Shown: positions 7,743-16,634 of the stretch, piece after piece
Layout of the letters: the number at the start of each line of letters is the position of its first letter
Position numbering within the stretch: position 1 is the first letter of the stretch
Source of the DNA: Gemmatimonadota bacterium
GTDB lineage: Bacteria; Latescibacterota; UBA2968; UBA8231
Direction of reading: 5' to 3'
Assembly: GCA_009840005.1 (NCBI GenBank)
Contig: VXOR01000084.1
Span: 1 to 60,365 of the forward strand
Length of the DNA: 60,365 bases
Position numbers and translations under genes: made by a program
The notes under the pieces: model-generated
Told to the model about the DNA's origin: nothing
Database searches by the model: none
What the model saw: the letters and a program-made list of their open reading frames with translations, nothing else

Positions 7743-9515
7743 ATGACCTCGCGCCCCAACATCGTCTTCGTCCTCACCGACGACCAAGGCTACGGCGACT
7801 TGGGCTGCCACGGCAACAGCGCAATCCGCACGCCTTGCCTCGACCGCTTCCACCAAGACGCCGTGCGCTTCACCGACCACCACGTCGGCTCCACCTGCGC
7901 CCCCACCCGCGCTGGCCTCCTCACCGGCCACTACTGCAACAGCGCCGGCGTCTGGCACACTATCGGCGGCCGCTCGCTGTTGCGCGCCGACGAGTGGACC
8001 CTCGCAGACGCGCTTACTAGTGCTGGCTACCGCACTGGCCACTTCGGCAAGTGGCACCTCGGTGACAGCCCGCCCTACCGGCCACACGAGCGCGGCTTTG
8101 CCGAATCCATCTACCACGCTGGCGGCGGCATCGGCAACACGGGCGACCCTTGGGGCAACGACTACTTTGACGACACCTATTTCAAAAACGGCGTCCCCAC
8201 CCCGTACGAGGGCTACTGCACGGACGTGTTTTTCCGCGAGGGCCAGCGCTTTATCTCAGAAAACGCCGACCGACCCTTCTTCTGTTACATCGCCACCAAC
8301 GCGCCGCACGGACCGCTCAACGTCGAGCCGCACTACGTCGAGCAATACCGCGACGCCACCCCACACGAAGAACGCGCCCGCTTCTACGGCATGATCACCA
8401 ACATCGACGAAAACTTCGGCCACTTGCAGGCCACGCTCGACGAATTGGGTATCGCCGACAACACCATCCTCATCTTTATGACCGACAACGGCACGGCCAC
8501 CGGCGTCGAGCTAGACGCCGATCAGTTCCCCCAAGAAGGGCCGGGTAGTTACAACGCCGGAATGCGCGGCAAAAAAGGCTCCCAGTACGAAGGCGGCCAT
8601 CGCGTACCCTTCCTCATCCGCTACCCCAACGGGCACATCGCCGGCGGCCGCGACATCGACGCGCTGACCAGCTACGTGGATTTCATGCCGACCCTGCTCG
8701 ACTTGTGCGGCGTCGAAGTGCCAGCCGACCGCACCTTCCACGGCCAGAGCTTAGTGCCGCTACTGCGCGGCGCAGCCGATTCCGCTTTGGCCGACCGAGT
8801 CAACGTCTGCGACACCCAGCGCGTGGCCGACCCGGTCAAATGGCGCAAGAGCTCGGTGCTGAAGGGCAAGTGGCGGCTCATCGACGGCCGCGAACTTTAC
8901 GATCTCGGTACGGATCCCGGCCAGCGTCAGGACATCGCCACTGAGCACCCTGACACCGTCGCTGAGTTGCGCGCGGCATACGATGACTGGTGGGATCTCA
9001 TATCCGAACAGTTCGACCGCGACGAGCCAATGGCTCTCGGCGGGGACGACCAACCCGCGAAACTCACCACCCACGACATCCGCAATGAGGCGTGCAACGC
9101 CGTCTGGAATCAGCGCCAAGTCCGCGCCGGGCAGATCGCGAGTGGTTTTTGGGCCGTTGATGTCAAAGAAGCGGGTCGCTACCAGATCGAACTGCGGCGC
9201 TGGCCCGAGGAAACTGGCTATGCGCTTACTGCAGGGATTGAGGGCGACGACAGCGGCTGGTACCGCGCCGGCATCCAGCCGAAAAATGCGCCAGCCTACG
9301 AGGGTGGTGTCGCCCTCGCCCTCGGCTGGGCCCAGCTATCCATCGGCGGCCAAAATCTCCAGCAAGAAGTCGATCCCGACGCGACGAGTGCCTGCTTTGA
9401 GATCGACCTCGCCGCTGGCCCCGACCGGCTCTACGCCTCGTTCTACGACCGCATAGAGCGGACCATCGCCCCTTACTACGTGTACGTGCGGAAGTTATCG
9501 GAGCAACCGATGTAG
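7743..9515 (+). CDS. Type I sulfatase with C-terminal accessory domain
   Basis: A 590-residue arylsulfatase-family hydrolase. The metal site begins with LTDDQGYGD near residue 11. The formylglycine motif is CAPTR with Cys52, which must be matured by a formylglycine-generating enzyme not seen here. His/Lys catalytic patches follow (GKWHLGD, FMTDNG). Residues ~455-590 form an extra beta-rich region (YQIELRRWP, YASFYDR) resembling a carbohydrate-binding or galactose-binding-like module, uncommon on minimal sulfatases. No clear signal peptide. It likely desulfates sugars or small sulfate esters, and follows the RraA gene in one direction. A second sulfatase is at 26393. Confidence 0.9.
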   Translation: MTSRPNIVFVLTDDQGYGDLGCHGNSAIRTPCLDRFHQDAVRFTDHHVGSTCAPTRAGLLTGHYCNSAGVWHTIGGRSLLRADEWTLADALTSAGYRTGHFGKWHLGDSPPYRPHERGFAESIYHAGGGIGNTGDPWGNDYFDDTYFKNGVPTPYEGYCTDVFFREGQRFISENADRPFFCYIATNAPHGPLNVEPHYVEQYRDATPHEERARFYGMITNIDENFGHLQATLDELGIADNTILIFMTDNGTATGVELDADQFPQEGPGSYNAGMRGKKGSQYEGGHRVPFLIRYPNGHIAGGRDIDALTSYVDFMPTLLDLCGVEVPADRTFHGQSLVPLLRGAADSALADRVNVCDTQRVADPVKWRKSSVLKGKWRLIDGRELYDLGTDPGQRQDIATEHPDTVAELRAAYDDWWDLISEQFDRDEPMALGGDDQPAKLTTHDIRNEACNAVWNQRQVRAGQIASGFWAVDVKEAGRYQIELRRWPEETGYALTAGIEGDDSGWYRAGIQPKNAPAYEGGVALALGWAQLSIGGQNLQQEVDPDATSACFEIDLAAGPDRLYASFYDRIERTIAPYYVYVRKLSEQPM

Positions 9516-9618
9516 TCCTGCTGTTGAGCGGTGTTACGCATACATTGGCCTGCTCCTGCCTTGGCCGGATGCAACCGATTGTGCTGTCCGAAGCACTCTT
9601 GCCGAGTTGGCGTTCCTG

Positions 9619-11847
9619 CTACTTGACATGAAGTAGCCGTCGCGTCTTCACCCCGTCGGGATATTGCAGGCGAACGAAGTAGACCCCCGACCCCACGCCA
9701 CCGCCGCGCTGGTCGCGGCCGTTCCAGTAAACCTGGTATTGGCCTGCGCCCTGGAATTGGTCTACGAGGGTGTAAACCTCCTGGCCCAAGATATTGTGGA
9801 TTCCCAGCCGCACCGGTCCTGCAGCGGCCAGACGGTAGGAGATCAGCGTGGTGATATTGAAGGGATTGGGAGCTGGGGCATCCAAGCCGCTGGCCGTCGG
9901 AGCCATTTCTTCACCTGGACCTGGAGCAAGGATAGGTGTGACGTAGGGCGACATATCCCACAGCAGGATCGTGCCGTCCCAACTGGCACTAGCCAGGGTG
10001 GCCCCGTCCGGCGAAAAGGCCACGGACTGGGTCCAATGGCTGTGTCCTTTCAGGATGCTCTGGAGCTGGCCGGTGTCCACATCCCACAGCCGAACCGTGC
10101 CGTCATAACTGGCACTGGCCAGGATCTGGCTATCCAGCGAAAACGCCACGGAATAGACGGCACCAGCGTCAACCTGGGAAGTCGCTTTCAGGCGGCCGGT
10201 GATCGCTGACCAGAAGCGGATCGTGCCGTTCCAACCGCCGCTTGCCAGGGTGTAGCCATCCGGAGAAAAGGCCAAGGAAAAGACCCCTTCCCTGTCACTT
10301 CTGAGGGAAGCCAGGGGTCCGCCGGTGTTTGTGTCCCACAACCGAACTGCCCCGTCCCCACGGCCACTTGCCAAGATGTGGGCATGTGGGGAGAAGGCCA
10401 CCGACCAGATTCTATGCTTCTGTTTTTCGAGGGTAGCTACCAGGCGGCCAGTTTCCGCATCCCACAACGAAGTTTCCTCCCCATATATCACAGAATCCTC
10501 CTCAAACCAACCCCCCTTCTCGATGCCTAGGATGGTGCCTCCGCTGCTGGCCAGGGTAGTTCCGTCAGGCGCAAACGCCACGGACCAGACATTATTATAA
10601 TGCCCGCGAAGGATGGCCTTTTGTTGACCACTGCCTATGTCCCACAACCGAATCGTCTCGTCCCGACTGGCACTAGCTATGGTGCGGCCATCTGGCGAAT
10701 ACGCCACGGAATTAATCCTACGCACATGTCCTTTGAGGGAGACTTTTGGCAGGCCCGTTTCCACGTCCCACAACAGGATCGTCTCGTCTTCACCCCCACT
10801 GGCAAGAATGTTCCCATCCGGCGAATAGGCCACCGAACGGATAGCCCCCCCATGGCCATCTATGGTGACCGTTGGCTCGCCCGTGTGCGCATCCCACAAC
10901 TGGATCGTGCCGTCAATACTGGCACTTGCCAGAGTATTTCCATCCGGCGAATACGCCAAGGACCAGATTTTGTCCGTATGCTTCTCCATTGTGGCTTTGA
11001 GTTGTCCGCTGTTCGCGTCCCACAGCCAGATCTTGCCGTACCAATTTCCACCGGCCAGGGTGTTGCCATCCGGCGAATACGCCACGGAACGAACGGAATT
11101 TCCCCCCAGGGAACCCTTTACCCTGCCGGTGTTGGCATCCCATAACTGAATCGAGCCGCCTTCCGCATCGGAAACCAGAGTGTTTCCGTCCGGAGAATAC
11201 GCCAAGTTACCTACGCCGTACCTGAACCCGCCCAGGGTAGCCATTAGTTGTCCAGTATGGGCATCCCACAACCGGATCCTGTCGTTGCCACTGGCAAGGG
11301 TGTTGCCATCCGGGGAAAACGCTAGGGAACAGGGATGGTACCTGTTGTCGGTAAAGGAAATTTTCAGTTGGCCGCTGTCCACGTCCCACAGCCGAATGTC
11401 ATCGCTGTTGAAAGCACCAGTGGCCAGTGTCTTCCCGTCCGGAGAAAACACCAGGGAACAGACGCCTTCCCTGTCCCACTCCAGATTGTGCTTCAGTTTA
11501 CCACTATTCACGTCCCACAACCTTACCGTGGAAAACCAGTTATCAGCGGTGGCCAGGGTGCGCCGGTCCGGAGAGAAGGCGGCGTTATTGACATTGTTCC
11601 TGTGTTCCACCGGCAGCAGGGCGGTTTCGCCACCTGTGTAGACATCATAAAGCCAGATCCCGATGCTGGTGGCTGCCGCAAGCCGGCCGTCGGGCAAAAA
11701 AGCGATTTCGAACAACGACCCCCTACCCAGGCGCGCTTTGGCTCCCTCGGGCAAACCCACCCGGGTATAGTCCTGGCTGTGGCTGCCTTGGGCGAATAGG
11801 ACGGAGCCCAGCAAGAAAGCGGCGCTGAAGGACCGGATCTTTTTCAA
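9619..11847 (-). CDS. Secreted WD40-repeat protein (14 repeats) with FlgD-like C-terminal sorting domain
   Basis: A 742-residue exported protein. A signal peptide occupies residues 1-~25 (MKKIRSFSAAFLLGSVLFA). Fourteen consecutive WD40 units of the form FSPDGxTLASGxxDGTIRLWD can be counted, consistent with two seven-bladed propellers in tandem. The last ~85 residues (APNPFNITTLISYRL, VYWNGRD, GSGVYFVRLQ) form the FlgD Ig-like/T9SS-type C-terminal domain that directs export and surface attachment in FCB-group bacteria. Role is likely protein-protein scaffolding on the cell surface. The repeats are highly uniform, suggesting internal duplication. No enzymatic domain is present. Confidence 0.88.
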   Translation of the reverse strand: MKKIRSFSAAFLLGSVLFAQGSHSQDYTRVGLPEGAKARLGRGSLFEIAFLPDGRLAAATSIGIWLYDVYTGGETALLPVEHRNNVNNAAFSPDRRTLATADNWFSTVRLWDVNSGKLKHNLEWDREGVCSLVFSPDGKTLATGAFNSDDIRLWDVDSGQLKISFTDNRYHPCSLAFSPDGNTLASGNDRIRLWDAHTGQLMATLGGFRYGVGNLAYSPDGNTLVSDAEGGSIQLWDANTGRVKGSLGGNSVRSVAYSPDGNTLAGGNWYGKIWLWDANSGQLKATMEKHTDKIWSLAYSPDGNTLASASIDGTIQLWDAHTGEPTVTIDGHGGAIRSVAYSPDGNILASGGEDETILLWDVETGLPKVSLKGHVRRINSVAYSPDGRTIASASRDETIRLWDIGSGQQKAILRGHYNNVWSVAFAPDGTTLASSGGTILGIEKGGWFEEDSVIYGEETSLWDAETGRLVATLEKQKHRIWSVAFSPHAHILASGRGDGAVRLWDTNTGGPLASLRSDREGVFSLAFSPDGYTLASGGWNGTIRFWSAITGRLKATSQVDAGAVYSVAFSLDSQILASASYDGTVRLWDVDTGQLQSILKGHSHWTQSVAFSPDGATLASASWDGTILLWDMSPYVTPILAPGPGEEMAPTASGLDAPAPNPFNITTLISYRLAAAGPVRLGIHNILGQEVYTLVDQFQGAGQYQVYWNGRDQRGGGVGSGVYFVRLQYPDGVKTRRLLHVK

Positions 11848-12008
11848 TGGGTAATCCTCATTTTGGAGGATCGTGGTAAATCAAATCAGGATCAGCCGGC
11901 TACTTGAAAATATCTTTTTCGATGATAAACGGAAAAGGATCCGCACCGTGAAGAAACCCAACCTGCTGAAAGGTTCCCAAGTAGCACGGACCCGCTTGGA
12001 TTCATCTC

Positions 12009-13529
12009 CTACTCCTTGTGAACCCACCCCCATAACAGATTATCGCGCTCATTCCCCGCCGCCAAGTATGCAGCCTTGAGCTGCGACAGCGCATCGCCAG
12101 CATAGTCGGTCACAGGTTGACCCTGCTCGTCCAGCGCGAGGCCGTATTGCCCAGCGGCGTTGATGCCGAAGATCGCGTTTTTCACCGGGCCGTCAGCCGG
12201 GCCAAGCGGCGCTAGATCGAGTTTGTCCTGCAAGTCGGGCGGCAGCTCAATCCGGCGGAACGCCTCAATCTGCCATTGCGGTGAGCCAAACCAAATCGAA
12301 TCCGTCCCCCACAACACGTGATCAACGCCGAGTCCCTTGACCAACTTGGCCACCATAGCCGCGGCTAGGCGCGGATGCGTGATCGCCAACGCTCCGAACG
12401 ACAGGCCAATATCCGCGTACACATTCGATACCCCGTATTCAGCGGGGATAGCAGCCAGTTCGTCAATCCAAGCCAGCCGCCCGGTGCGCTCAAATTCCTC
12501 GCTCACAGACTCGGCATCTCGCCACATCTTTAAGCCCGCGTGGTAGATGTGGAAATTCAAGTCGGGCCACGCTGCCGCCGCGCCGCCCACATCCTCGACG
12601 CTGGCGTATTGCCAATTGGGAATGCTCTCGTAGTCGACCGGCAAAACGCCCTTGTGAATGCAGATGTTAGGCACGCCGAGCTGGCGGGCCTTTTCGTAGG
12701 TGGGCCACGTTAGTTCTTCGTCGTCGAGGTGCCAAGGCCGGTCAAAGGTAGGGTGAAAACCCAACACGTCGCCGATGGTGTAGCCCTTCCAAGAGTCCAC
12801 CTTCAACTCCGTCGCCGCCGGTTCCATCAGTTCCAAGTACTCCGGCGCACTCGGCCAGATGACCCCGTGGGCGAACATCCGCCGCGTGCCAGCGATCTCG
12901 TTGACTTGGTCTCGCGTGGCGACCATCTGCCGATCGGACAACAGCGTCTTTTCCGGATCGACCGAGGGCGAAGTGCTCAACAGCGAGAGCGTGGTGTCGC
13001 TGTCGAAAAACATGTCTTTGACGTAGTAATCGAACTTGTAGTACTTCAGGTCGAGTTCCTGCTCGACCAGCTCTGGATTCCAAGGGACGCGAGCTTGGTT
13101 GTTGCCCCGCGCCGCATCGCGCAACCAGAGCTGGCCTTCCCAAGTGTAGTCCTCGCGCACGTGATGGGTGTGGACGTCGAAGATAAACTGGTCGCGGGTC
13201 TGACTGCGCTGGTCGGCGGCAGCCTCGGGGTCTTCGGCCTCTGCCGGATCGACGCGATATACATCGCCATAAACTTGATTCATCGCCATAAACGCCGCGG
13301 CCATCCCGCTGGGGGAACGGAGATAACGCTGGTGAGGCATCCCCTGGCGACCTGCGTAGAAATCGGTCGTTTCGCGCATCAGCGCCTCGGCTTGGGCCTG
13401 GCGGCGGGACTGCGGCGGCGGGAAGCACTCGCCACTGGATACGACTTGAGTCGGGATGGGCGTCTCGACCCGCTTGCGATACCCGCGTTGCAAGTGCTGC
13501 AACTGTCTTGTGGTAAGCCAATCAGACAT
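12009..13529 (-). CDS. Amidohydrolase-2 family metal-dependent hydrolase
   Basis: A 506-residue TIM-barrel hydrolase of the amidohydrolase_2 type. The first metal motif is DVHTHH (near residue 118), followed by IHKG, IYHAG, and WGTDSIW with the final Asp. An N-terminal ~110-residue extension (LTTRQLQHLQRGYRKR onward) precedes the barrel and is longer than usual. Family members include decarboxylases such as aminocarboxymuconate-semialdehyde decarboxylase and lactone hydrolases, so C-C or C-N cleavage of a ring-derived acid is plausible. The start ATG follows GAAAGGATTC. It is divergent from the Gfo/Idh gene at 13633. Confidence 0.82.
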   Translation of the reverse strand: MSDWLTTRQLQHLQRGYRKRVETPIPTQVVSSGECFPPPQSRRQAQAEALMRETTDFYAGRQGMPHQRYLRSPSGMAAAFMAMNQVYGDVYRVDPAEAEDPEAAADQRSQTRDQFIFDVHTHHVREDYTWEGQLWLRDAARGNNQARVPWNPELVEQELDLKYYKFDYYVKDMFFDSDTTLSLLSTSPSVDPEKTLLSDRQMVATRDQVNEIAGTRRMFAHGVIWPSAPEYLELMEPAATELKVDSWKGYTIGDVLGFHPTFDRPWHLDDEELTWPTYEKARQLGVPNICIHKGVLPVDYESIPNWQYASVEDVGGAAAAWPDLNFHIYHAGLKMWRDAESVSEEFERTGRLAWIDELAAIPAEYGVSNVYADIGLSFGALAITHPRLAAAMVAKLVKGLGVDHVLWGTDSIWFGSPQWQIEAFRRIELPPDLQDKLDLAPLGPADGPVKNAIFGINAAGQYGLALDEQGQPVTDYAGDALSQLKAAYLAAGNERDNLLWGWVHKE

Positions 13530-13632
13530 AGTTCGAATCCTTTCTCATGCCTGAATATACGCTACAATAGCCATAGCGCATTAACCCGCCGCGTCTTATC
13601 TTCCCGCGCACACTTCACCCGGAGAATTCATC

Positions 13633-14634
13633 ATGCGCATCGGCATCATGGGCGTCCACTACGGTCACATCGGCGGCATGATCCAATCCGCCTTGCAGGC
13701 AGCAAATGGCCAAATCGTCGGCTTGGTTGAAGACGACGACGCGCTCTGCGAACGCTATTCATCCATCCCTCGCTTTGCCACCTTAGAAGACATGATCGAC
13801 CGCGCCCAGCCCAAACTGATTCTCGAAGGCTTGATCCACCACGAGAAAACCGCGCTCGTGGAAACCTGCGCCCGCGCTGGCATTCACCTGCTGCTCGACA
13901 AACCCCTGTGCCACTCGCTCGACGACTGGGAGCGCATGCGCCGCGCCGTGGCCGCTAGCTCAATCCACGTATCCATGTGGTTCACCTCGCGCAGCTATCC
14001 GCCGTTTATCGCCCTGCGCCAAGCCATTCTCGACGGGGCGCTCGGGACCATCGCCAGCCTCATCTCCACCCATCCACACAAGATCCGCCGCGACACAGCC
14101 CCGGCCTGGTACTTCGACCCGGGGCAGTACACGGGCGCGTTCCACGACTTAGCTTGCCACGGCGTCGATCAAATCCGCTGGCTCACCAATGCCGAATGCG
14201 TCGGCGTCCACGCCCTCACCACCTGCAAGCGGTTCACAGAGGAGCCGCGCTTAGACGACCACGTGCAGGCTTCCTTCGCGCTATCTGACGGCGCATTGGC
14301 AACCCTTACCGCCGATTGGCTCACGCCCCAAGCCGCGCCCTCGTTTGGCGACACCCGCTTCATCATCATGGGCACGGCTGGCTCGGCACATCTGCGTGCC
14401 TATGCCGACAACCACCTACTCATCGCCACCAACGAGCGCGGCCCGTACACACCCGATTTGCCCGCAGACCAAAGCAGCGCGTTCGTCGCCAACCTGATCG
14501 ACACCATCGAACGCGGCACCGACCTCTTCATCCCCACCCACTCGGTGTTCGCCACGGCCCAAGCCTGCCTGCTGGCCCAAGAGTCCGCCCGGCAAGGGGG
14601 CGCATTCCTCCGCATTCCACCCTTTGCGCTATGA
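13633..14634 (+). CDS. Gfo/Idh/MocA family oxidoreductase
   Basis: A 333-residue NAD(P)-dependent oxidoreductase. The N-terminal Rossmann start is IGIMGVHYGHIGGM rather than the usual GxGxxG. LLLDKPLCHS at ~residue 86-95 matches the EKP-type motif (here DKP) of the family. The C-terminal alpha/beta domain follows, with HDLACHGVDQIRW as the HxxxH-like catalytic region. Such enzymes oxidise or reduce sugars, inositols or sugar acids. The ATG follows CCGGAGAATTC. The gene is 9 bp upstream of the propeller protein at 14644, so the pair is probably one transcript. Confidence 0.87.
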   Translation: MRIGIMGVHYGHIGGMIQSALQAANGQIVGLVEDDDALCERYSSIPRFATLEDMIDRAQPKLILEGLIHHEKTALVETCARAGIHLLLDKPLCHSLDDWERMRRAVAASSIHVSMWFTSRSYPPFIALRQAILDGALGTIASLISTHPHKIRRDTAPAWYFDPGQYTGAFHDLACHGVDQIRWLTNAECVGVHALTTCKRFTEEPRLDDHVQASFALSDGALATLTADWLTPQAAPSFGDTRFIIMGTAGSAHLRAYADNHLLIATNERGPYTPDLPADQSSAFVANLIDTIERGTDLFIPTHSVFATAQACLLAQESARQGGAFLRIPPFAL

Positions 14635-14643
14635 GCAATAACC

Positions 14644-16104
14644 ATGTCCACCGACCTCATCGATCCCCAAAAGCACCACCAGCTCTTCCTCGACAGCCGC
14701 GCCTTAGTCTCTGAGCAAGGCACCACCCGCACCCTGCACCCACCCAAAAGGTGCGGCCCCCTCATCACCGGCGGCATCCAGAGCCGCAGTGCGCCCTTGT
14801 GGAACCCGGACGAAGCGCGCTACGAATGGTGGTACAACGGCCCGCAAGCCCGCTTGGCCACCTCACCCGACGGCGAGCACTGGGAACAACCCTCCCTCGG
14901 GCTATACGAGTGCAACGGCAGCAAAGACAACAACATCGCCTGCGACCCCAACGGCCCGGGCCTGTACCACATCGTCCGCGATGAGCGCGACCCAGACCCG
15001 AACCGCCGCTACAAGGCCCTGTTCGGCGTCCACGGTCGCGGCGGTGCCACCTCGCCCGACGGCTTTGCCTGGACCCCGCTCCCCAACTCCTTCATCCCCA
15101 GCCAAGACGAATCCCAATTTGTGTACGACCCCTATACCGAGCAATTCCTCGCCATGGTCAAGCAGCCCACCGAATGGGGCCGCTCGGTCTGGCTGGCGAC
15201 CAGCCGCGACTTCGACCACTTCACCGAGCCCGAGCTCATCTTCCACGCCGATGAAACCGATTGGGAAAACTGCCGCCAGCGCGTCCGCACCATCATCGAC
15301 GACCCAGCGTACATCACCCCACCAATCATCGATGACGAGGACTACCATGCCGAGATTTACAACATGGCCGTCATGCCTTATCAGGGGCTGTACATCGGCT
15401 TCCCCACCGTCTTCAACCCCATCGGTGCCATCCCGCCGCCGGCCACCAACTTCACCCGCATCAACCAGATCGAAATGGCCGTCGCGCGCGACCTGCACAC
15501 TTGGGATCGCGTGGCCGACCGCACGCCCTTTATCGGCATCGAACCTTGGGACGGGGAAAACTACGGCACCAGCCAGCTCCTCATGGCCGGTGCGCCGCTG
15601 GTGCGCGAAGACGGCGAGATTTGGATTTACTACAACGCCCTCCGCATACCAGGCAGCGTGGAAATGTACCAGCGCTTCAACCGCTGCAAGGAGCTGTTCC
15701 GGCTCGGGGTAGCAGAGCGCCACTTCGCCGACCCGGGTGCACTCTGCTTGGCCAAGCTGCCGCCCGACCGCTTCGTCTCCATCGACGGCGACGAAATCGC
15801 CACCCTCGTCACCCAACCCTTCCACTGGCGCGGCCAAGACCTCTACCTCAACGCCGACGCCCGCTGGGGCGAAATCTACGCCGAAATCCAAGACGCCGAG
15901 ACCGGCAGACCCCTCCCCGGCTTCTGGGTGCCCGGAGAGGAGCCGCCGCCCTTCACCGGTGACAGCCTACGGAGTAAATACGAGTGGAAGCAGCCGCACG
16001 ATCTGGTATTTGAAAAACCAGTGCGCCTGAAGTTCTACCTGCACCAAGCGCGGCTATATGCCTATTGGCTGGAAGACCGCAATGATGCACGACGTGCTGA
16101 ATAG
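14644..16104 (+). CDS. GH32/GH43-like five-bladed propeller protein
   Basis: A 486-residue protein with features of the beta-fructosidase/arabinanase propeller superfamily: short Asp- and Trp-rich repeats such as SAPLWNPDEARYEWWYNG, LATSPDGEHWEQP, ATSPDGFAWTPLP and ATSRDFDHF. No signal peptide is visible, so it may be cytoplasmic. A fuller set of catalytic residues cannot be fixed without alignment, and many relatives are annotated only as glycosidase-like. A distant paralogue is at 37644-39116. Tight spacing behind the Gfo/Idh gene suggests joint action on a sugar or glycoside. Confidence 0.68.
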   Translation: MSTDLIDPQKHHQLFLDSRALVSEQGTTRTLHPPKRCGPLITGGIQSRSAPLWNPDEARYEWWYNGPQARLATSPDGEHWEQPSLGLYECNGSKDNNIACDPNGPGLYHIVRDERDPDPNRRYKALFGVHGRGGATSPDGFAWTPLPNSFIPSQDESQFVYDPYTEQFLAMVKQPTEWGRSVWLATSRDFDHFTEPELIFHADETDWENCRQRVRTIIDDPAYITPPIIDDEDYHAEIYNMAVMPYQGLYIGFPTVFNPIGAIPPPATNFTRINQIEMAVARDLHTWDRVADRTPFIGIEPWDGENYGTSQLLMAGAPLVREDGEIWIYYNALRIPGSVEMYQRFNRCKELFRLGVAERHFADPGALCLAKLPPDRFVSIDGDEIATLVTQPFHWRGQDLYLNADARWGEIYAEIQDAETGRPLPGFWVPGEEPPPFTGDSLRSKYEWKQPHDLVFEKPVRLKFYLHQARLYAYWLEDRNDARRAE

Positions 16105-16268
16105 GAATCTACCCGCGTCGAGACCTACCGCCACGACTGCACAGCACCGACAGTGGGATTTTCTCGCTGCCGCTACGTGCCTTGACCTGCTTTTGAAGTA
16201 CTAGAAATTCGTAGGGGTGGGTTTGTGGAAGTACGGTAACACTCGCTTCTATACGGTAACAGTTTCGG

Positions 16269-16556
16269 CTAGCCCGAAAAGACCTTAACGGTCACCGTCA
16301 CGAGCAAGCCCATCATCGTCGCCCACATGCCGATCATCGTGCCGAGCAGCCAGCGAAAGTCCCGTCGATGGCTATCCTCTAAGCGGTCTATGCGACGCTC
16401 TAAATCGCTCTTCAAGCTACCTATCTGGGCCTCTAAATCGCTCTTCAAGCTATCTATACGACGCTCCAAGCTGCCTAAGCGATCGTTGGTCTGCTCGGTG
16501 ATGCCTTCGAGGCGGCCTATGCGGTCGCTGTAATCGAGGGGGGAACGTTCTGCCAT
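16269..16556 (-). CDS. Small coiled-coil protein with C-terminal membrane anchor
   Basis: A 95-residue protein not assigned to a named family. Residues ~8-65 are heptad-like (RIGRLEGI, DRLGSLERRIDSLKSDL, and a repeated IGSLKSDLERRIDRL), a clear coiled coil with two near-identical 11-residue units. Residues ~70-93 (LLGTMIGMWATMMGLLVTV) form one transmembrane helix. The start follows a TAGGAGAT ribosome-binding site. Tail-anchored coiled-coil proteins of this type are common in environmental genomes and usually hypothetical. Confidence 0.75.
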   Translation of the reverse strand: MAERSPLDYSDRIGRLEGITEQTNDRLGSLERRIDSLKSDLEAQIGSLKSDLERRIDRLEDSHRRDFRWLLGTMIGMWATMMGLLVTVTVKVFSG

Positions 16557-16634
16557 GCCTGCGATCTCCTACTTATAGGTTCAATCTACTCACCATGTTA
16601 GGCAAAAGCAAAATGCGGACCAGAAGCACCAACT

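Noticed and set aside
12729..13730. Plus-strand 333-residue open frame over the amidohydrolase
   Set aside because: Composition is Arg/His-rich with no domain, and the minus-strand gene has conserved metal motifs.
16201..16262. Short direct repeat TACGGTAACA near 16233 and 16253 as a possible mobile-element footprint
   Set aside because: Only two 10-bp copies without inverted ends or further copies; treated as incidental.
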